Part shown: one piece after another, positions 15,650-26,028 of the stretch
Numbering within the stretch: the stretch's first letter is position 1
Layout of the letters: every line of letters begins with the position of its first letter
Assembly: GCA_026929865.2 (NCBI GenBank)
Contig: CM049408.1
Location: 1,860,001-1,924,000, forward strand
Source: Hyperoplus lanceolatus
Taxonomy: Eukaryota; Chordata; Actinopteri; Uranoscopiformes; Ammodytidae
Direction: 5' to 3'
DNA length: 64,000 bases
Program-made: the position numbers and the translations under genes
The notes under the pieces: model-generated
Database searches by the model: none
The model's input: only the letters and a program-made list of their open reading frames with translations
What the model was told of the DNA's origin: nothing

Positions 15650-16013
15650 CTTAAATATATCAAAGTAAGTTTCATGTATCCTTTTATAGCTATACTTTTT
15701 TGAAAAAATAGATCGCAAGTATACATTTTTGTATTCTATTGATAGGGTATTTTTACCACACTTAATTTACAATTGAACTATAGTGTACCTTTAATACAGT
15801 GGTTTTCAAACTGTGGGGCGGCGAGTTATGGCAGGGGGGGGGCGGATGAATATGTAAAAAAAAAAAATTATAATAATTGAGTTTGTGTTTTTTATATAGC
15901 TTATATCTTCAATAGCTTGGAATTCGTCCGACCCAGTGTCTCCAAATTATTTGTTTACACAAAATTCCTCATATTAAGCCTCTTAATTTTCCTCTAAAAG
16001 TGCACCAGATGCA

Positions 16014-16586
16014 TAGCCTGGCATTCCCAGACCTGCCACTAGGCGCTGGCAAATTAAATTTGCGGCGCCTGTTGGTCTGGACACGCTACGTTGAAGCTTT
16101 ATCAAGAAGACCAGAAATCTGGGCTCACGTTTCAATTGGTTCTATCTAATATCGGCGCGCCAGAGCCCTTTTTATGGTGCTCTGGGGCGGACGTAACTGG
16201 ATGACGACAGTGACGTGCATGCGACGTCGAAGCCGTGATAGTAAACATCAAAGATGGCTGCGGATATGTTGTGTGAGTTTGAGACTGCTTTGGCCTCGAC
16301 CCTTAACGATTTGGAAGACGGCACTCAAATCTTTCATTTGCAAGTAAGTGGAATGTTCTGTTTTGCCGACCGACAACGGCAAACATTTAATTTAACAGTT
16401 TAACAGCTGTTCGCTAAACGAACGGGGCTTACGTCACCTTGTGCATCGCTCTGATTGGTTGTAGAGCTATCCAACTGCGTGCAGTGGCATTTGCACGAGT
16501 AGGAGCCGCCCTTGAGTTGGAAATTACTATTGATCGTGGCCAGACCCTCTATCGTTCTAGATATCAGGGTCTGGATTTCCAGGCTA
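16014..16586. mobile_element. DNA transposon with TAGCCTGG ends, second copy, nested
   Basis: Ends TAGCCTGG and CCAGGCTA match the copy at 3857-4230. The flanking 9-mers CCAGATGCA (16005-16013) and CCAGATTCA (16587-16595) differ at one base. The empty site is visible in the sister host element near 58890, which reads CACCAGATTCATGC, so the 9-bp duplication is supported independently. It is 573 bp with no coding frame of note. Confidence 0.8.
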
Positions 16587-16883
16587 CCAGATTCATGCAT
16601 TTCACTTTAAAAATTTGAAAATTTGAAAATCATACCCCCGGACCCCCCTAGGAGGGTCTGGTTCTCTGCTGGCTACTATTTTCCCCCAGCCGGACATAGG
16701 AGGTACTAGCGAAAAAACACTGGGTGTGTGAATGACATTGACATTTGCACACTCAGTCCATGCTTAAAGGAAGCAGGATTAAAACACTGGATTAAGATGT
16801 TCAAATGTATTTTAAAAAAACTAAACAAAAACATACTTAGATAAAGATGTTAAAATGTATTAAAACATTAAAATAGTTTAAAA

Positions 16884-17579
16884 TAGGGGGCTGTCAAATT
16901 AACGCGTTAATTTCGATTAATTAATAAAAAAAAAATAACGCAGATTAATCGCACTTCTATAATGCCCTTTGACCCGGTGCAAAAGTGGTGCGGAGCTGCA
17001 CCTGTAGCTCGCCGGGCCGGGCGCGTGGGTTAAAGGGAGAAAGGTAAAGAGAGAAGCGGGGGAAAGGGGCCGACTCGAGGGCTCTATGGACGATTTATGA
17101 AGGTAGGAAGACATCTTACTTCATTCTCCCCAGTGTCCGTGCATTATTGATTTAGTGGGTGCAACAATGTAGGCTAGGTTCAAAACAGTAGGCCTATCTC
17201 TCAATCTTCCTCCAATTTTGTTTGCTAGCTGTCTAGCACCCGCCCCGTTTGTGTGTGTGTTAATATTTTTGCCTATGAGTAGGCTATGGTGGCAGTGCAG
17301 CGCTGTCTGTTGTGGGAGATGGAAAGTCGTAATTTTGTCTGCTTGTTTTTTTGAGAAAATTTGGCGCTAGTTCATGTATAAAGCTGGCTGAGGGGAGGAG
17401 ACAGAAGTTATGAGAGACAGAGAGCGAGCGCGCGCTCAAGAGAGAGAGAGAGAAACTGTAGTAGGCTATACAGCTGTTTACAAACAGGTATAAAAGTGTC
17501 ATATAAGTATGCGATTAATTTAGATTAATTAATCACAGAGCCTGTTATTAATTTTTTTTTTAATCGCTTGACAGCCCTA
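16884..17579 (-). mobile_element. Non-autonomous hAT element with TAGGGCTGTCAA ends, copy 3, nested
   Basis: It is inverted relative to copies 1 and 2. The ends carry TAGGGGGCTGTCAAA (two extra G) and TTGACAGCCCTA, flanked by the exact 8-bp duplication GTTTAAAA (16876-16883 and 17580-17587). It is 696 bp and non-coding, inserted within the hAT element 15797-17725. Confidence 0.88.
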
Positions 17580-17827
17580 GTTTAAAAACGCACACATTTT
17601 TTAAATATGTTTACATTTGTAAAATAATTAAAAGATCTTTCAAAACTCACAGGGATTTAGAACTTTTTTTTGGGGGGGGGGGGCTCCGCTGAAATGTGTT
17701 CTCTCTCACACTTTGAAAACCCCTGCTTTAATAAAAATACAACCTTTAAATATATTATGAGCAAAATTAAAGGATTACCATCAAATGTATTGTCTGTAAA
17801 GTTCCCATCTGCTGCTTTGCCCAGTTA

Positions 17828-18706
17828 TGGCGCTTTTCTACCGCACATGTTGACTCAACTCGACTCAGCTCAACTTGATTTGGTAGCAGCACGGGTCGTT
17901 TTCCACTGCATATAGTACCTCCTGAGTGTGGGCAGGGTCGTCATACAAAGGGGCAGAAAGCCGATTCCGGAGCCAAGTAGCAAAGCAGAAATTACGAGCA
18001 GTTGTTGTACTATTAACTGAACCAACCACCAAAAATACGGATGGACAATGTTTAAGAAATATCCACCTTGTGTCTGTTAGCTAAAAGAAGTATAATCATA
18101 TTGCTACGGGCCATTACAAGGGAAGACTGGGGTAGCTGTAGTGATGCGTCGCGTAAATCCCTATGCATGTAAAAACAGGCATCATAAAATCTGTCTTAAG
18201 TGCTTGTTTCAGAATATATTTTTTCGAATGCAAGCCGTGTCTCAGTCTGAATATTTAATTGAGGTAATCAGTGCAGTGCAGAGGCTTGTGATGTAATCGA
18301 CCGCTATCATTTCTGTCCCAGCTGGCAACTATAGGCTACAGTATAGCTGCTAGCTGCCCTACATGTCCTCTCCTGTCGTGTACAGTATGTTTAAAGTACC
18401 ATCCCCAACAACCAACATAACTGGGTAAGCTTAGCGAATATATGGACAGAGTTAATTAAGTTTTTTCGAATCTGTGATGCAAATCAAATGAAAGAGAGCC
18501 AGAGGGAGTCTCTGGCCAATCAGTGGCCGGCAGTCTGCCGACGTCACCTTTTAGCGTCGGCTCAGCTCGCTTGGACCCTAGAGCGAGGTGATACCAAAAA
18601 AGCAGTCGCTACCAGGGACCAGGTACCATGTTTTTGCTGTGAAAACGCAAGAAATGAGAGTTGAGTCGAGGCGAGTTAAGATGATGCCATGCAGTGGAAA
18701 GCGCCA
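17828..18706. mobile_element. PIF/Harbinger-like non-autonomous element
   Basis: The long inverted ends begin TGGCGCTTTTC and end GAAAGCGCCA, with inner paired phrases GACTCAACTCGACTCAG and GTTGAGTCGAGGCGAG. Flanking TTA trinucleotides (17825-17827 and 18707-18709) fit the 3-bp target duplication of PIF/Harbinger elements. It is 879 bp without a transposase. The short duplication makes the family call moderate. Confidence 0.65.
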
Positions 18707-20850
18707 TTACACTATCGGAGAGGCAACCTCCTACTTGCCACGCTGCAGCGGTGTGTTCTTTTACTCGCATGGTATTCTTAAAATATATATATATATATAT
18801 ATATTTTTTTTTGGCTCAATATAGGCTCCTAATCTTTGAAGGCCCCGAACAACGTTATTTAAAAAAATTAAAAAATACTGGCTCATTATAGGCCCCTAAC
18901 CTTCGTGGGGGGGAGGGGGAGGGGGTCATACAGAGATCAGTGGCCTATCATGCGCAAGTGCATTTTTGTTATTTTTTAAATTACATTGTTCGTGGCTACG
19001 AAGATCAGGGGCCATAGTGAGCTATACTGTATTAGAAAAAAACAAAGACTTCACAGAGAGATTTTTTAACTGTACATTTTTTCTTTCTGCCCTTTTGGTT
19101 ATTCTGTGTCTCCAAATTATTCCAGAAAATAGTACTAAATAGCCAGAGGTGGGTCGTAACGCGCTACATTTACTCCGTAACAAATACTTGAGTAACTTTT
19201 TGAATAAATTTTAATTTTAGGAGTAGTTTTATTGCAACATACTTTTACTTTTACTTGAGTAAATATCTGAAGAAAGAACGGTACTTTTACGCCGTTCCAT
19301 TTGGCTACGTCACGGTCGTTACCTTATTTTTTCATATATTTTATTTATTACATGCGAGAGCTATTTCTCTCATGATTTCTCTCCCCGGGGACGTCTTCAG
19401 CCAACACCTCTATCACGTGACTATTTCAACCAATAAAAACCACATTACAAAAGCTTGCCAATCAAATGCAGCCACTTCAGTCACATGACAAGTGTTGTCA
19501 TGTTGTCATAGGGCTCAACCATGGGCTCAACAATGTCCGCGGACTTTTTTAAAGGCTGCGGTTCCGCACCGATGTTGTGTCTGTGGCCGTGCCATGTAGG
19601 TTAAACGCATATTTTACCGACTTTCTGGGTGAGTCGAGAAAATGGAAGAAACCGCTGATTCTGAGAAGCAATAGCCACACTCCTGGCCTCAAATACAAAT
19701 TCACACACTCACAAGCTCTCAATCACACTAACTCACAAAATAACAATCACACACTCACAATCACAGTGACACAGACTCCCACACACTCGCAATTACAGAG
19801 AAACTGTTCTTCTTTGACACATGTCCTGTTCTCCCTGTAGCCTACTCACTTCGCATGCCCCAGTCTGGTTGTGTGAGAGTCTGAGAGTGGTCTCTTTGTT
19901 CAACCACTCTGTAGTTTCATACGTTAAGTGAGTGTGCCAGCAGGTTTTGATGTGTAACAAAGTTTAATTTTGTGTTTTATATTTTTGGGGCTAAACACAA
20001 CCTAGATAATTTTCTCAGGGCCAGTGACATATTGTAGGAATTTGTTTTAAAATGTGTACAGGGCTGTACAGTGCGACAGTTTTGATCGCATTTGCTATTG
20101 AAATTGATCACGTGCGATGATGAATACAAGTACACTCGCACGAGTGCTAATGAGTAGATGCTGTCTGTTTGAGACACAGAGGAGTGCTGCTCAACACTGC
20201 TTAGAGGGCTCTACATTAAAGCTACTACGAGTAAGTCGGCACGTTGGCGACACCTTTGAACAAAAGCGGTAGTATTTTTACGACGCCAGCTGTCGTGAAG
20301 CTGTTTGCTAGCTCGTGCAGGGAGTGCAAGATTCAAATAATCAGGAAGCAATATAGTGCGTGTCCGTGTGTTGAAAGTGTGAGGGCACCGGACTCTTTTC
20401 GGCTCAGTGAGAGTGGTTAGTGACACAGCATCAACTACACCTGCAATGAGTTGATCCATTGTCACCTCTCACGGAGCTGAACGAGTATGTGTCCCAACAC
20501 AAAGCGAATGAACGAGAGACGGCAGTTAGTTATGGATCACGATGAGGTAATGTGTTAATGTTGTTGTAAATAATGACTATTTCAGATGAATAATGGTCAT
20601 CTGATGATGCTGGTGAGGCAAAGTAAACTTTGTTTTAGTAGGCTACCGCTCATTCATTTAGGAGTAAACACTGCAGTCTAGTTCACTCCGTGAAATTGTG
20701 TATACGTTGCTTGGCAACGCCCTTCCGCCCGCCTATTACTCTCCCTTTTAGCTTTTCTTCATTGCTTTTTCTTTTTTTTTCTTTGATGGTTCAGCCCCGT
20801 TATCAGTCATTATGACGACAAACAACTGTCTCAAACAAGGCTCGCTCCCC

Positions 20851-21373
20851 TAGGGTGACCAGATCGCATTTCCATTACTTTTCACACGTCCCGCAAATTG
20901 AGACGTTGTCCCGCATTGTTATTGAAAGTGAGCCCCCCTTTTTAAATGCGTGTTTTATAATCTGGCATTTATCCGATAGCTGTGAGGAGACAGCAGTCTC
21001 CGTTTGTCTGTTTGTGTGTATCGGGCTGCTGGGCTCTGTGACGGTGCTGCCTGCAGTGCTTCAGCGTTTACTTTCCTGTTACTTCAAAATAAAAGCCAAC
21101 TCACGTTTGTCAAGTGAAATGCTAATGTGAAGCCAGTGAAATGCTTTTAATGTGAAGCCGCAGCCTTAATGCTCTATTTGTTTAACAGTAGCTAACTTAA
21201 CTGCTGCGCGCTGATCTAAAGATAGTGTTTTTTTAATATAGAAAGCCGTGTCTCTGGCATTACCGGTGGTGACACGAGTTTATTTTGCTAAAAAAACAGC
21301 ACTTTGTCCCGCATTGTCCCGCACAAACGTAGTCTTTGTCCCACATCTGGTGAATTGGGATCTGGTCTCCCTA
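20851..21373. mobile_element. Small hAT-like element with TAGGGTGACCAGATC ends (nested)
   Basis: The ends TAGGGTGACCAGATC and GATCTGGTCTCCCTA are imperfect inverted repeats. The flanking pentamer TCCCC (20846-20850 and 21374-21378) is repeated exactly. The interior repeats GTCCCGCATTGT on both sides. It is 523 bp and lies within the element 20059-23100. Confidence 0.7.
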
Positions 21374-21929
21374 TCCCCTTCCCTCACCTGGAGTGATAGG
21401 CTTCTCAAATCGCGTTCCTGCACCACACTGAAATCTGCGACCAACGGATATGTGACCATAGAGCATGCACGAGCAAACCGAAAATCGGACTGGGTGTACG
21501 ACCAGACCAAATGCAGTAATAAAAACTATTTAAAAACGTCTTTCTTTGCACTGGTGGTCTCGTTTGCTGTTAAAGGTAATTTATGATTATGAGAGGAAAC
21601 ATGAGGCTGTTTAAAAGATATTTAACTGTTACTCGTAGCCGCTTTAACACTCTCCAAATTCGGGTAAGTGTAGTCTTAGGAAAGTAAGTTATTGAGTCCA
21701 CCCTCCACTTTGGCTGGTGAAAGATGTGTGCTCGGACGGGACCTGTGCTTGTGTGGCGATTCTAGCGTCTAATACACTTTACCAACGGTAATAACCGGAA
21801 GGAGACGGCATACAGTTAAGTTAGCGCGTGTGCAAACAGAACATTTCCTGTGCGCCTTCACATTAAAAGCCTGTTACTAGCCAAACGTGAGTTGACTTTT
21901 TTGAAGCCGGTAAGAACAGGAAGTTCGCA

Positions 21930-22460
21930 CTTCACAGCCAGGCCCCCAGGACTGTGCCGTCTCCGAGCAGCCAGCATGGACATGTGGCCAACCCATTGGT
22001 ATTGCATGGTGAGGGGTGGAGCTTATTTTCATGCGGCCCGTTGGCAGGTTTCCCTGTCCACACAGTACAAGCGGCGAACAAGATTGTGTCTCTGCAAAAA
22101 TTTTCTGGATATCAATCATAGGCTCATACTTATCTTTAGACCATATACTATTAAAATGGAAGTTTTCTCATTTCAAAACGCCACCTCAAGCGTTTTATTA
22201 GCCCAACGGCTTTTAGTTTGTTTTCGCCAGGCTAGATGCTACAGAACGAGAATGATTCTACTCCCGCCTCCAGTCCGCTACGCTTGCCTCCCTCTTTCTT
22301 GATAGGTCCATAGTGCAGCTAAGTCCATGCTACTTCATGCTTCCGGGCCGCATGGAATTTCCGGATTATACTTCCTTGTTGCGTCTCTGCGCCAATGAGC
22401 AGCTTTCATAGGAATGAATGGGCGCCGTGTTTCAATCCGGTGTCCATTTCTTTATATGTC
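21930..22460 (+). repeat. Dispersed repeat shared with 48790-49790
   Basis: Starting at GGCCCCCAGGACTGTGCC, the sequence runs parallel to the second copy for over 500 bp with only scattered differences. Shared landmarks are GTTTTCTCATTTCAAAACGC, TTTCTTGATAGGTCCATA and AATGAATGGGCGCCGTG. The other copy has about 450 bp extra in the middle. The short open frames here are not shared intact, so coding is unlikely. Family unknown. Confidence 0.7.
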
Positions 22461-23586
22461 CATGTTCACAGCCCTGCAGTGCGCTAGCTTGAAAATCAAC
22501 TGCTTCAGCTGCAGAGAGCAGTCAACAACAGTAGTCTATGTAAACAAAGTTTGAAATAACTGATAAGCCACTGAAGAACTACTCCCAACACATTCACAAC
22601 AACCTATTTAACTTATCCTAAATTGAACCAATATGTATACTTATTTATTTAATAGGCAATATGTTTTAAAGTTATAGGTTTTAATTAACAGAAGTTTTAA
22701 TTTACCAAAAATATTATTATGAATATAATAATGATATGTATATACAATATATATATCTATATAATATATAGATATTAATTTTATGGGGAGAAATAATTCT
22801 GAATCAGCAAAAAATTGCAATTGGCAGGCAGGTTAGATTATTTTGTCTAAATTACAATCAGTGCACCCCTATTAATTTTTCTACAATTATTACTGCACAC
22901 ACTAGGATATGACATTTATTGAGAATTTCAAATGAGACCAAGATGACAGGCTAAAAGGTATTTAGAGCTAAATGCATGGGTTAAGGTTATGCAAGTTTTC
23001 GATCATACTTTGTGTGCTACTGAATTTATTTTTGTGCTACTGATTTTTTTTGCTTGCTAGCACCAGTGCTACCACCTAAAAAAATAAGCGTACAGCCCTG
23101 GTGTATGTGCAAAACAATTGCAACAGTGTTATAAGTGTATTGGTTTTAATTAATATAATTTTGGACAAGCCTAATTTATTATCATTTTATTTGAAGGGTG
23201 ATGTATTTAATTTGGCAGATAATTAATTTATTATTCTTTGAGTTCAAGGGTTATTCATTTGATTTTTAAAGACCTTATTTATTGTTTTATTTAAAATTAT
23301 GTTATTTAACATATCTTTATTTGAATATTGCTGTTTTATATTATGTTCTTGTCTATTCTGTACCGTTTGTGTTGCTCTGTATATTTCAAAAATAAATCTA
23401 GTATTTCAGTAGGACTACTTGTACTCTTGAGTACTTGAGTAGTCTTTTCACTGCATACTTTTTTACTCTTACTCGAGTAATAATTTTTATGGGTACTTTT
23501 ACTTCTACTTGAGTAATTATACTCTTAAAGTAACTTACTTTTACTTGAGTACATTTGTTGGCTACTCTGCCCACCTCTGTGAGCTA

Positions 23587-23623
23587 GTCCTATGTGAGCT
23601 ATTTAAAATAGCTCACATAGGAC
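23587..23623. repeat. Perfect 37-bp palindrome
   Basis: Two perfect 18-bp arms (left arm GTCCTATGTGAGCTATTT) surround a single central base. It begins 8 bp after the end of the element 19144-23579. It could form a cruciform or be a palindromic scar of a hairpin-producing transposition event. Confidence 0.9.
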
Positions 23624-24509
23624 ACAGCTGATTTAGCCTTAGTTTTCTTCTCAAATTGATACATTTTACTTTAAAAGGTTCACATTTTTCTTCCCCTAGA
23701 AGGTCCTGAGTCCCCACAACAGTCTCCCAAATTCCCATGAGAAATACTGTATTACCTTAAAATGATTTGTTTTTTAATCAAAACAAATATTGCACATTTT
23801 GTGTTTTTTTGTGTTTTAAAATGGCCACTCAGGGAGCCTACTCAACCTTTCAGCCCCAGGGCCTAATGGCAGGTTGAGGCGGGCCTGACAATATGGGTTC
23901 ATGCAGTTATGCAAGGTACACCAACTTATATTGCACATATAAAGAATGATCAATATACAGTATGTTTAAATAAATATAAGTTTTCCATTTGTATAGTAGG
24001 TAGATCTTCTTGACTTGGTCATTTTAAAAGTAGCTCACAAGCTGAAAAAGTGTGGGCACCCCTGGTCTATGGTTTATATAAGACATGGTCCAACGTCCCA
24101 CATTTTCAAAATTGTATATACTGACTTCATTCAGTCAATCATTTTTCAGTTTTTAAAGAAACTCTGGTCCATAAGCGCCTGCAATTACATTGTACAGCCA
24201 CTAGAAACAACAGACAAACTCAAAAGTTCAAAAAACAATGCAAATGCTGTTTACTGTTCTCATGATTTGTATTCATGAATCTAAAGGAAAACAGAGTCCT
24301 TTACTGCATTATTTTTGATGGATTTTCAATTTTAGTATTTTGTTGTTGGATAATATTATGATTAAACATTGTAACCAAGTCAAAATATAGACTGAATGAA
24401 TCAATGTCCATATGGTGCTTTAAGCTTATTGCTAAAGTGCAGTGTATAGAAAAGCTAAAATCTGTATTTTTTATCAATTTATGGCCTTGTTTCCATTGTA
24501 GCGGTGCGG

Positions 24510-24895
24510 CTCTCATCTGGATTATGCCTGTAGGGTGAAAGGGACATTGTACTCTGAATCATACTGAATACCTTACTTAAGTGTTACTTAAGTTACTTAC
24601 TGGTCAATGATCAAATTCCTTTGTGATTTTCTCTGCTTATGACATCTATTGCAGTATGTCCGTCCTGGGAGAGGGATCCCTTACTCTGTCAACTCTCCCT
24701 GAGATTTCTTCAATTCTTTTTTTATTCCCGGTAAAGGGTTTTTACTGGGAGTTTTTTCTCAGCCGAGCTAAGGGTGTAAGGGCAGGGTGTCATATTGTAT
24801 CATATATCATATTGTATGAAATGTAAAGCCCACTGAGGCAAATGTATTTGTGATTTTGGGCTATACAAATAAAACTGATTTGATTTGAAACTGAT
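24510..24895 (+). mobile_element. LINE or SINE 3' tail
   Basis: The segment has GTCCTGGGAGAGGGATCCCT, then GTAAAGGGTTTTTACTGGGA, a CTGAGGCAAATGTATTTGTG block, and ends in GGGCTATACAAATAAAACTG followed by short GATTT repeats. This is the layout of fish LINE 3' untranslated regions with a simple-repeat tail. No reverse transcriptase remains, so the clade is not assigned. Confidence 0.6.
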
Positions 24896-26028
24896 TAAGG
24901 CATTGTCTAATAGTAAATCATTATACCAAATCTTATGTTGTGTATCGGGGTCTCTCCGCTTTCTGAAATATTTGAAAAAAACTTAGATTTGGGTTGTAGG
25001 GATGTATTTAAAATAACGGGAGATTTAATAAGGGGGGGGGGATCATTTTTATAGGTCTGGGACGTAATCAAATAATTTCCGACACCTGTCTTTGCTGTGT
25101 GGGGAAAACCCAGGGAGCATAGAGTAAAATACGGGCAGTGAACAATAAATCACAATCCAGTGGTTACAGTGGTTCTGAAGGTAGATGCTGATTCAGGCCT
25201 TGATCTATGCCAAAGCATCTCAAATGTGCAGTTTTCTACTAAAAAACTAAACTTAGTCGAAAACGTTCAAGTCATCACTCCTCTCCTTGAAGTGAGAGAG
25301 GACTAAATTATTGACAGCGTAGGCCCCAGTGTTTCCTCAGTTGCTAGCTGTGCTGTGCTGCAGAGGGCACATCCCTGTGTACACTGCACCAGCACAGGCT
25401 TCATAAATGATTCATCAGCTCATTCTCCCCTCAAAGCCTCCATGAAAGCCTTTGAGGAATGTTCTCAATGCTAATCAACTGCTGCTAACTGAATGCTGCA
25501 GTGGTGTTGTATATGCAGAGATAAAGTCATGTTCTAATTGGGATATTTGGTGTGGAGAAACACAAGGCTATATAAAAAGCATATACTGTATAGCAACATA
25601 CGCAGGTCATGTGGGGGAACACAGCTCTTATTCTCTTTGGAAAAGCTTTTAAAAATGTCAAGCAACCCATTCATGTATTTATTAATCCAAGCACGTTGGA
25701 CAGTCTTATTACTTGCTCTTTAAATATGATGTTACAGCAAATAATGGTGAGGTCAAAACACCAGCAAGCTTGTAGGTTACAGGACACATTTAATGTCACA
25801 TTTAATGCGTGTGGACTTCACCTATGTACTGTGTACTTCAAATGTAGCTGGAGCTTTGACTACTTCATTCTCTGACCCATACACTTTGGAAGTAGGTGAA
25901 GTTGTGACATGATGACAGAGCATATTTGTCTGTTTCCATAGTGAGGCAGACCTTTTCTGGATACAGCTTACCATGTGCACGGCAGTCAGAAATAGTGACC
26001 GTCTGAGCAAGGGATGGGAAGATGTCTC
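24896..26028. other. Unassigned intronic sequence
   Basis: No gene, RNA or bounded repeat is supported. Short open frames on both strands near 25450-26010 overlap each other and show no recognisable protein. Confidence 0.35.

Larger units (their letters stand above)
15797..17725 (+). mobile_element. hAT element, host of two nested insertions
   Basis: Left end CAGTGGTTTTCAAAC and right end CTTTGAAAACCCCTG are flanked by the exact 8-bp duplication CTTTAATA (15789-15796 and 17726-17733). Two other elements lie inside (16014-16586 and 16884-17579), leaving about 650 bp of its own sequence. That core, with CACCAGATTCATGCATTTCA and a C-rich CCCCCGGACCCCCC segment, is shared with the hAT element at 58228-59376. 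No transposase is present. Confidence 0.85.
20059..23100 (+). mobile_element. hAT5-like element with CAGGGCTGTAC ends (nested)
   Basis: Ends CAGGGCTGTACAG and GTACAGCCCTG are flanked by the exact 5-bp duplication GTGTA (20054-20058 and 23101-23105). The shorter, inverted relative at 46064-47114 also has an exact 5-bp duplication. Its left part shares TTTTGATCGCATTTGCTA and its right part GCTAGCACCAGTGCTACCAC with that copy. A hAT subgroup with 5-bp duplications is known; the assignment rests on ends and duplication only. Confidence 0.8.
19144..23579. mobile_element. Large hAT-like element with CAGAGGTGGG ends
   Basis: The left end CAGAGGTGGG and right end CCCACCTCTG are inverted repeats. Sub-terminal regions on both sides are rich in ACTTTTACTT and CTTGAGTAA phrases. 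I found no target duplication. About 3 kb of its 4.4 kb is a nested element (20059-23100) that itself contains another (20851-21373). No transposase frame was found. Confidence 0.75.

Noticed and set aside
19255-19488. 77-codon frame within the CAGAGGTGGG element
   Set aside because: Low-complexity, membrane-like translation of AT-rich transposon sub-terminal DNA; no transposase motif.
21850-22302. 150-codon plus-strand open frame
   Set aside because: It lies in a dispersed repeat; the second copy at 48790 does not keep the same frame, so coding is unlikely.
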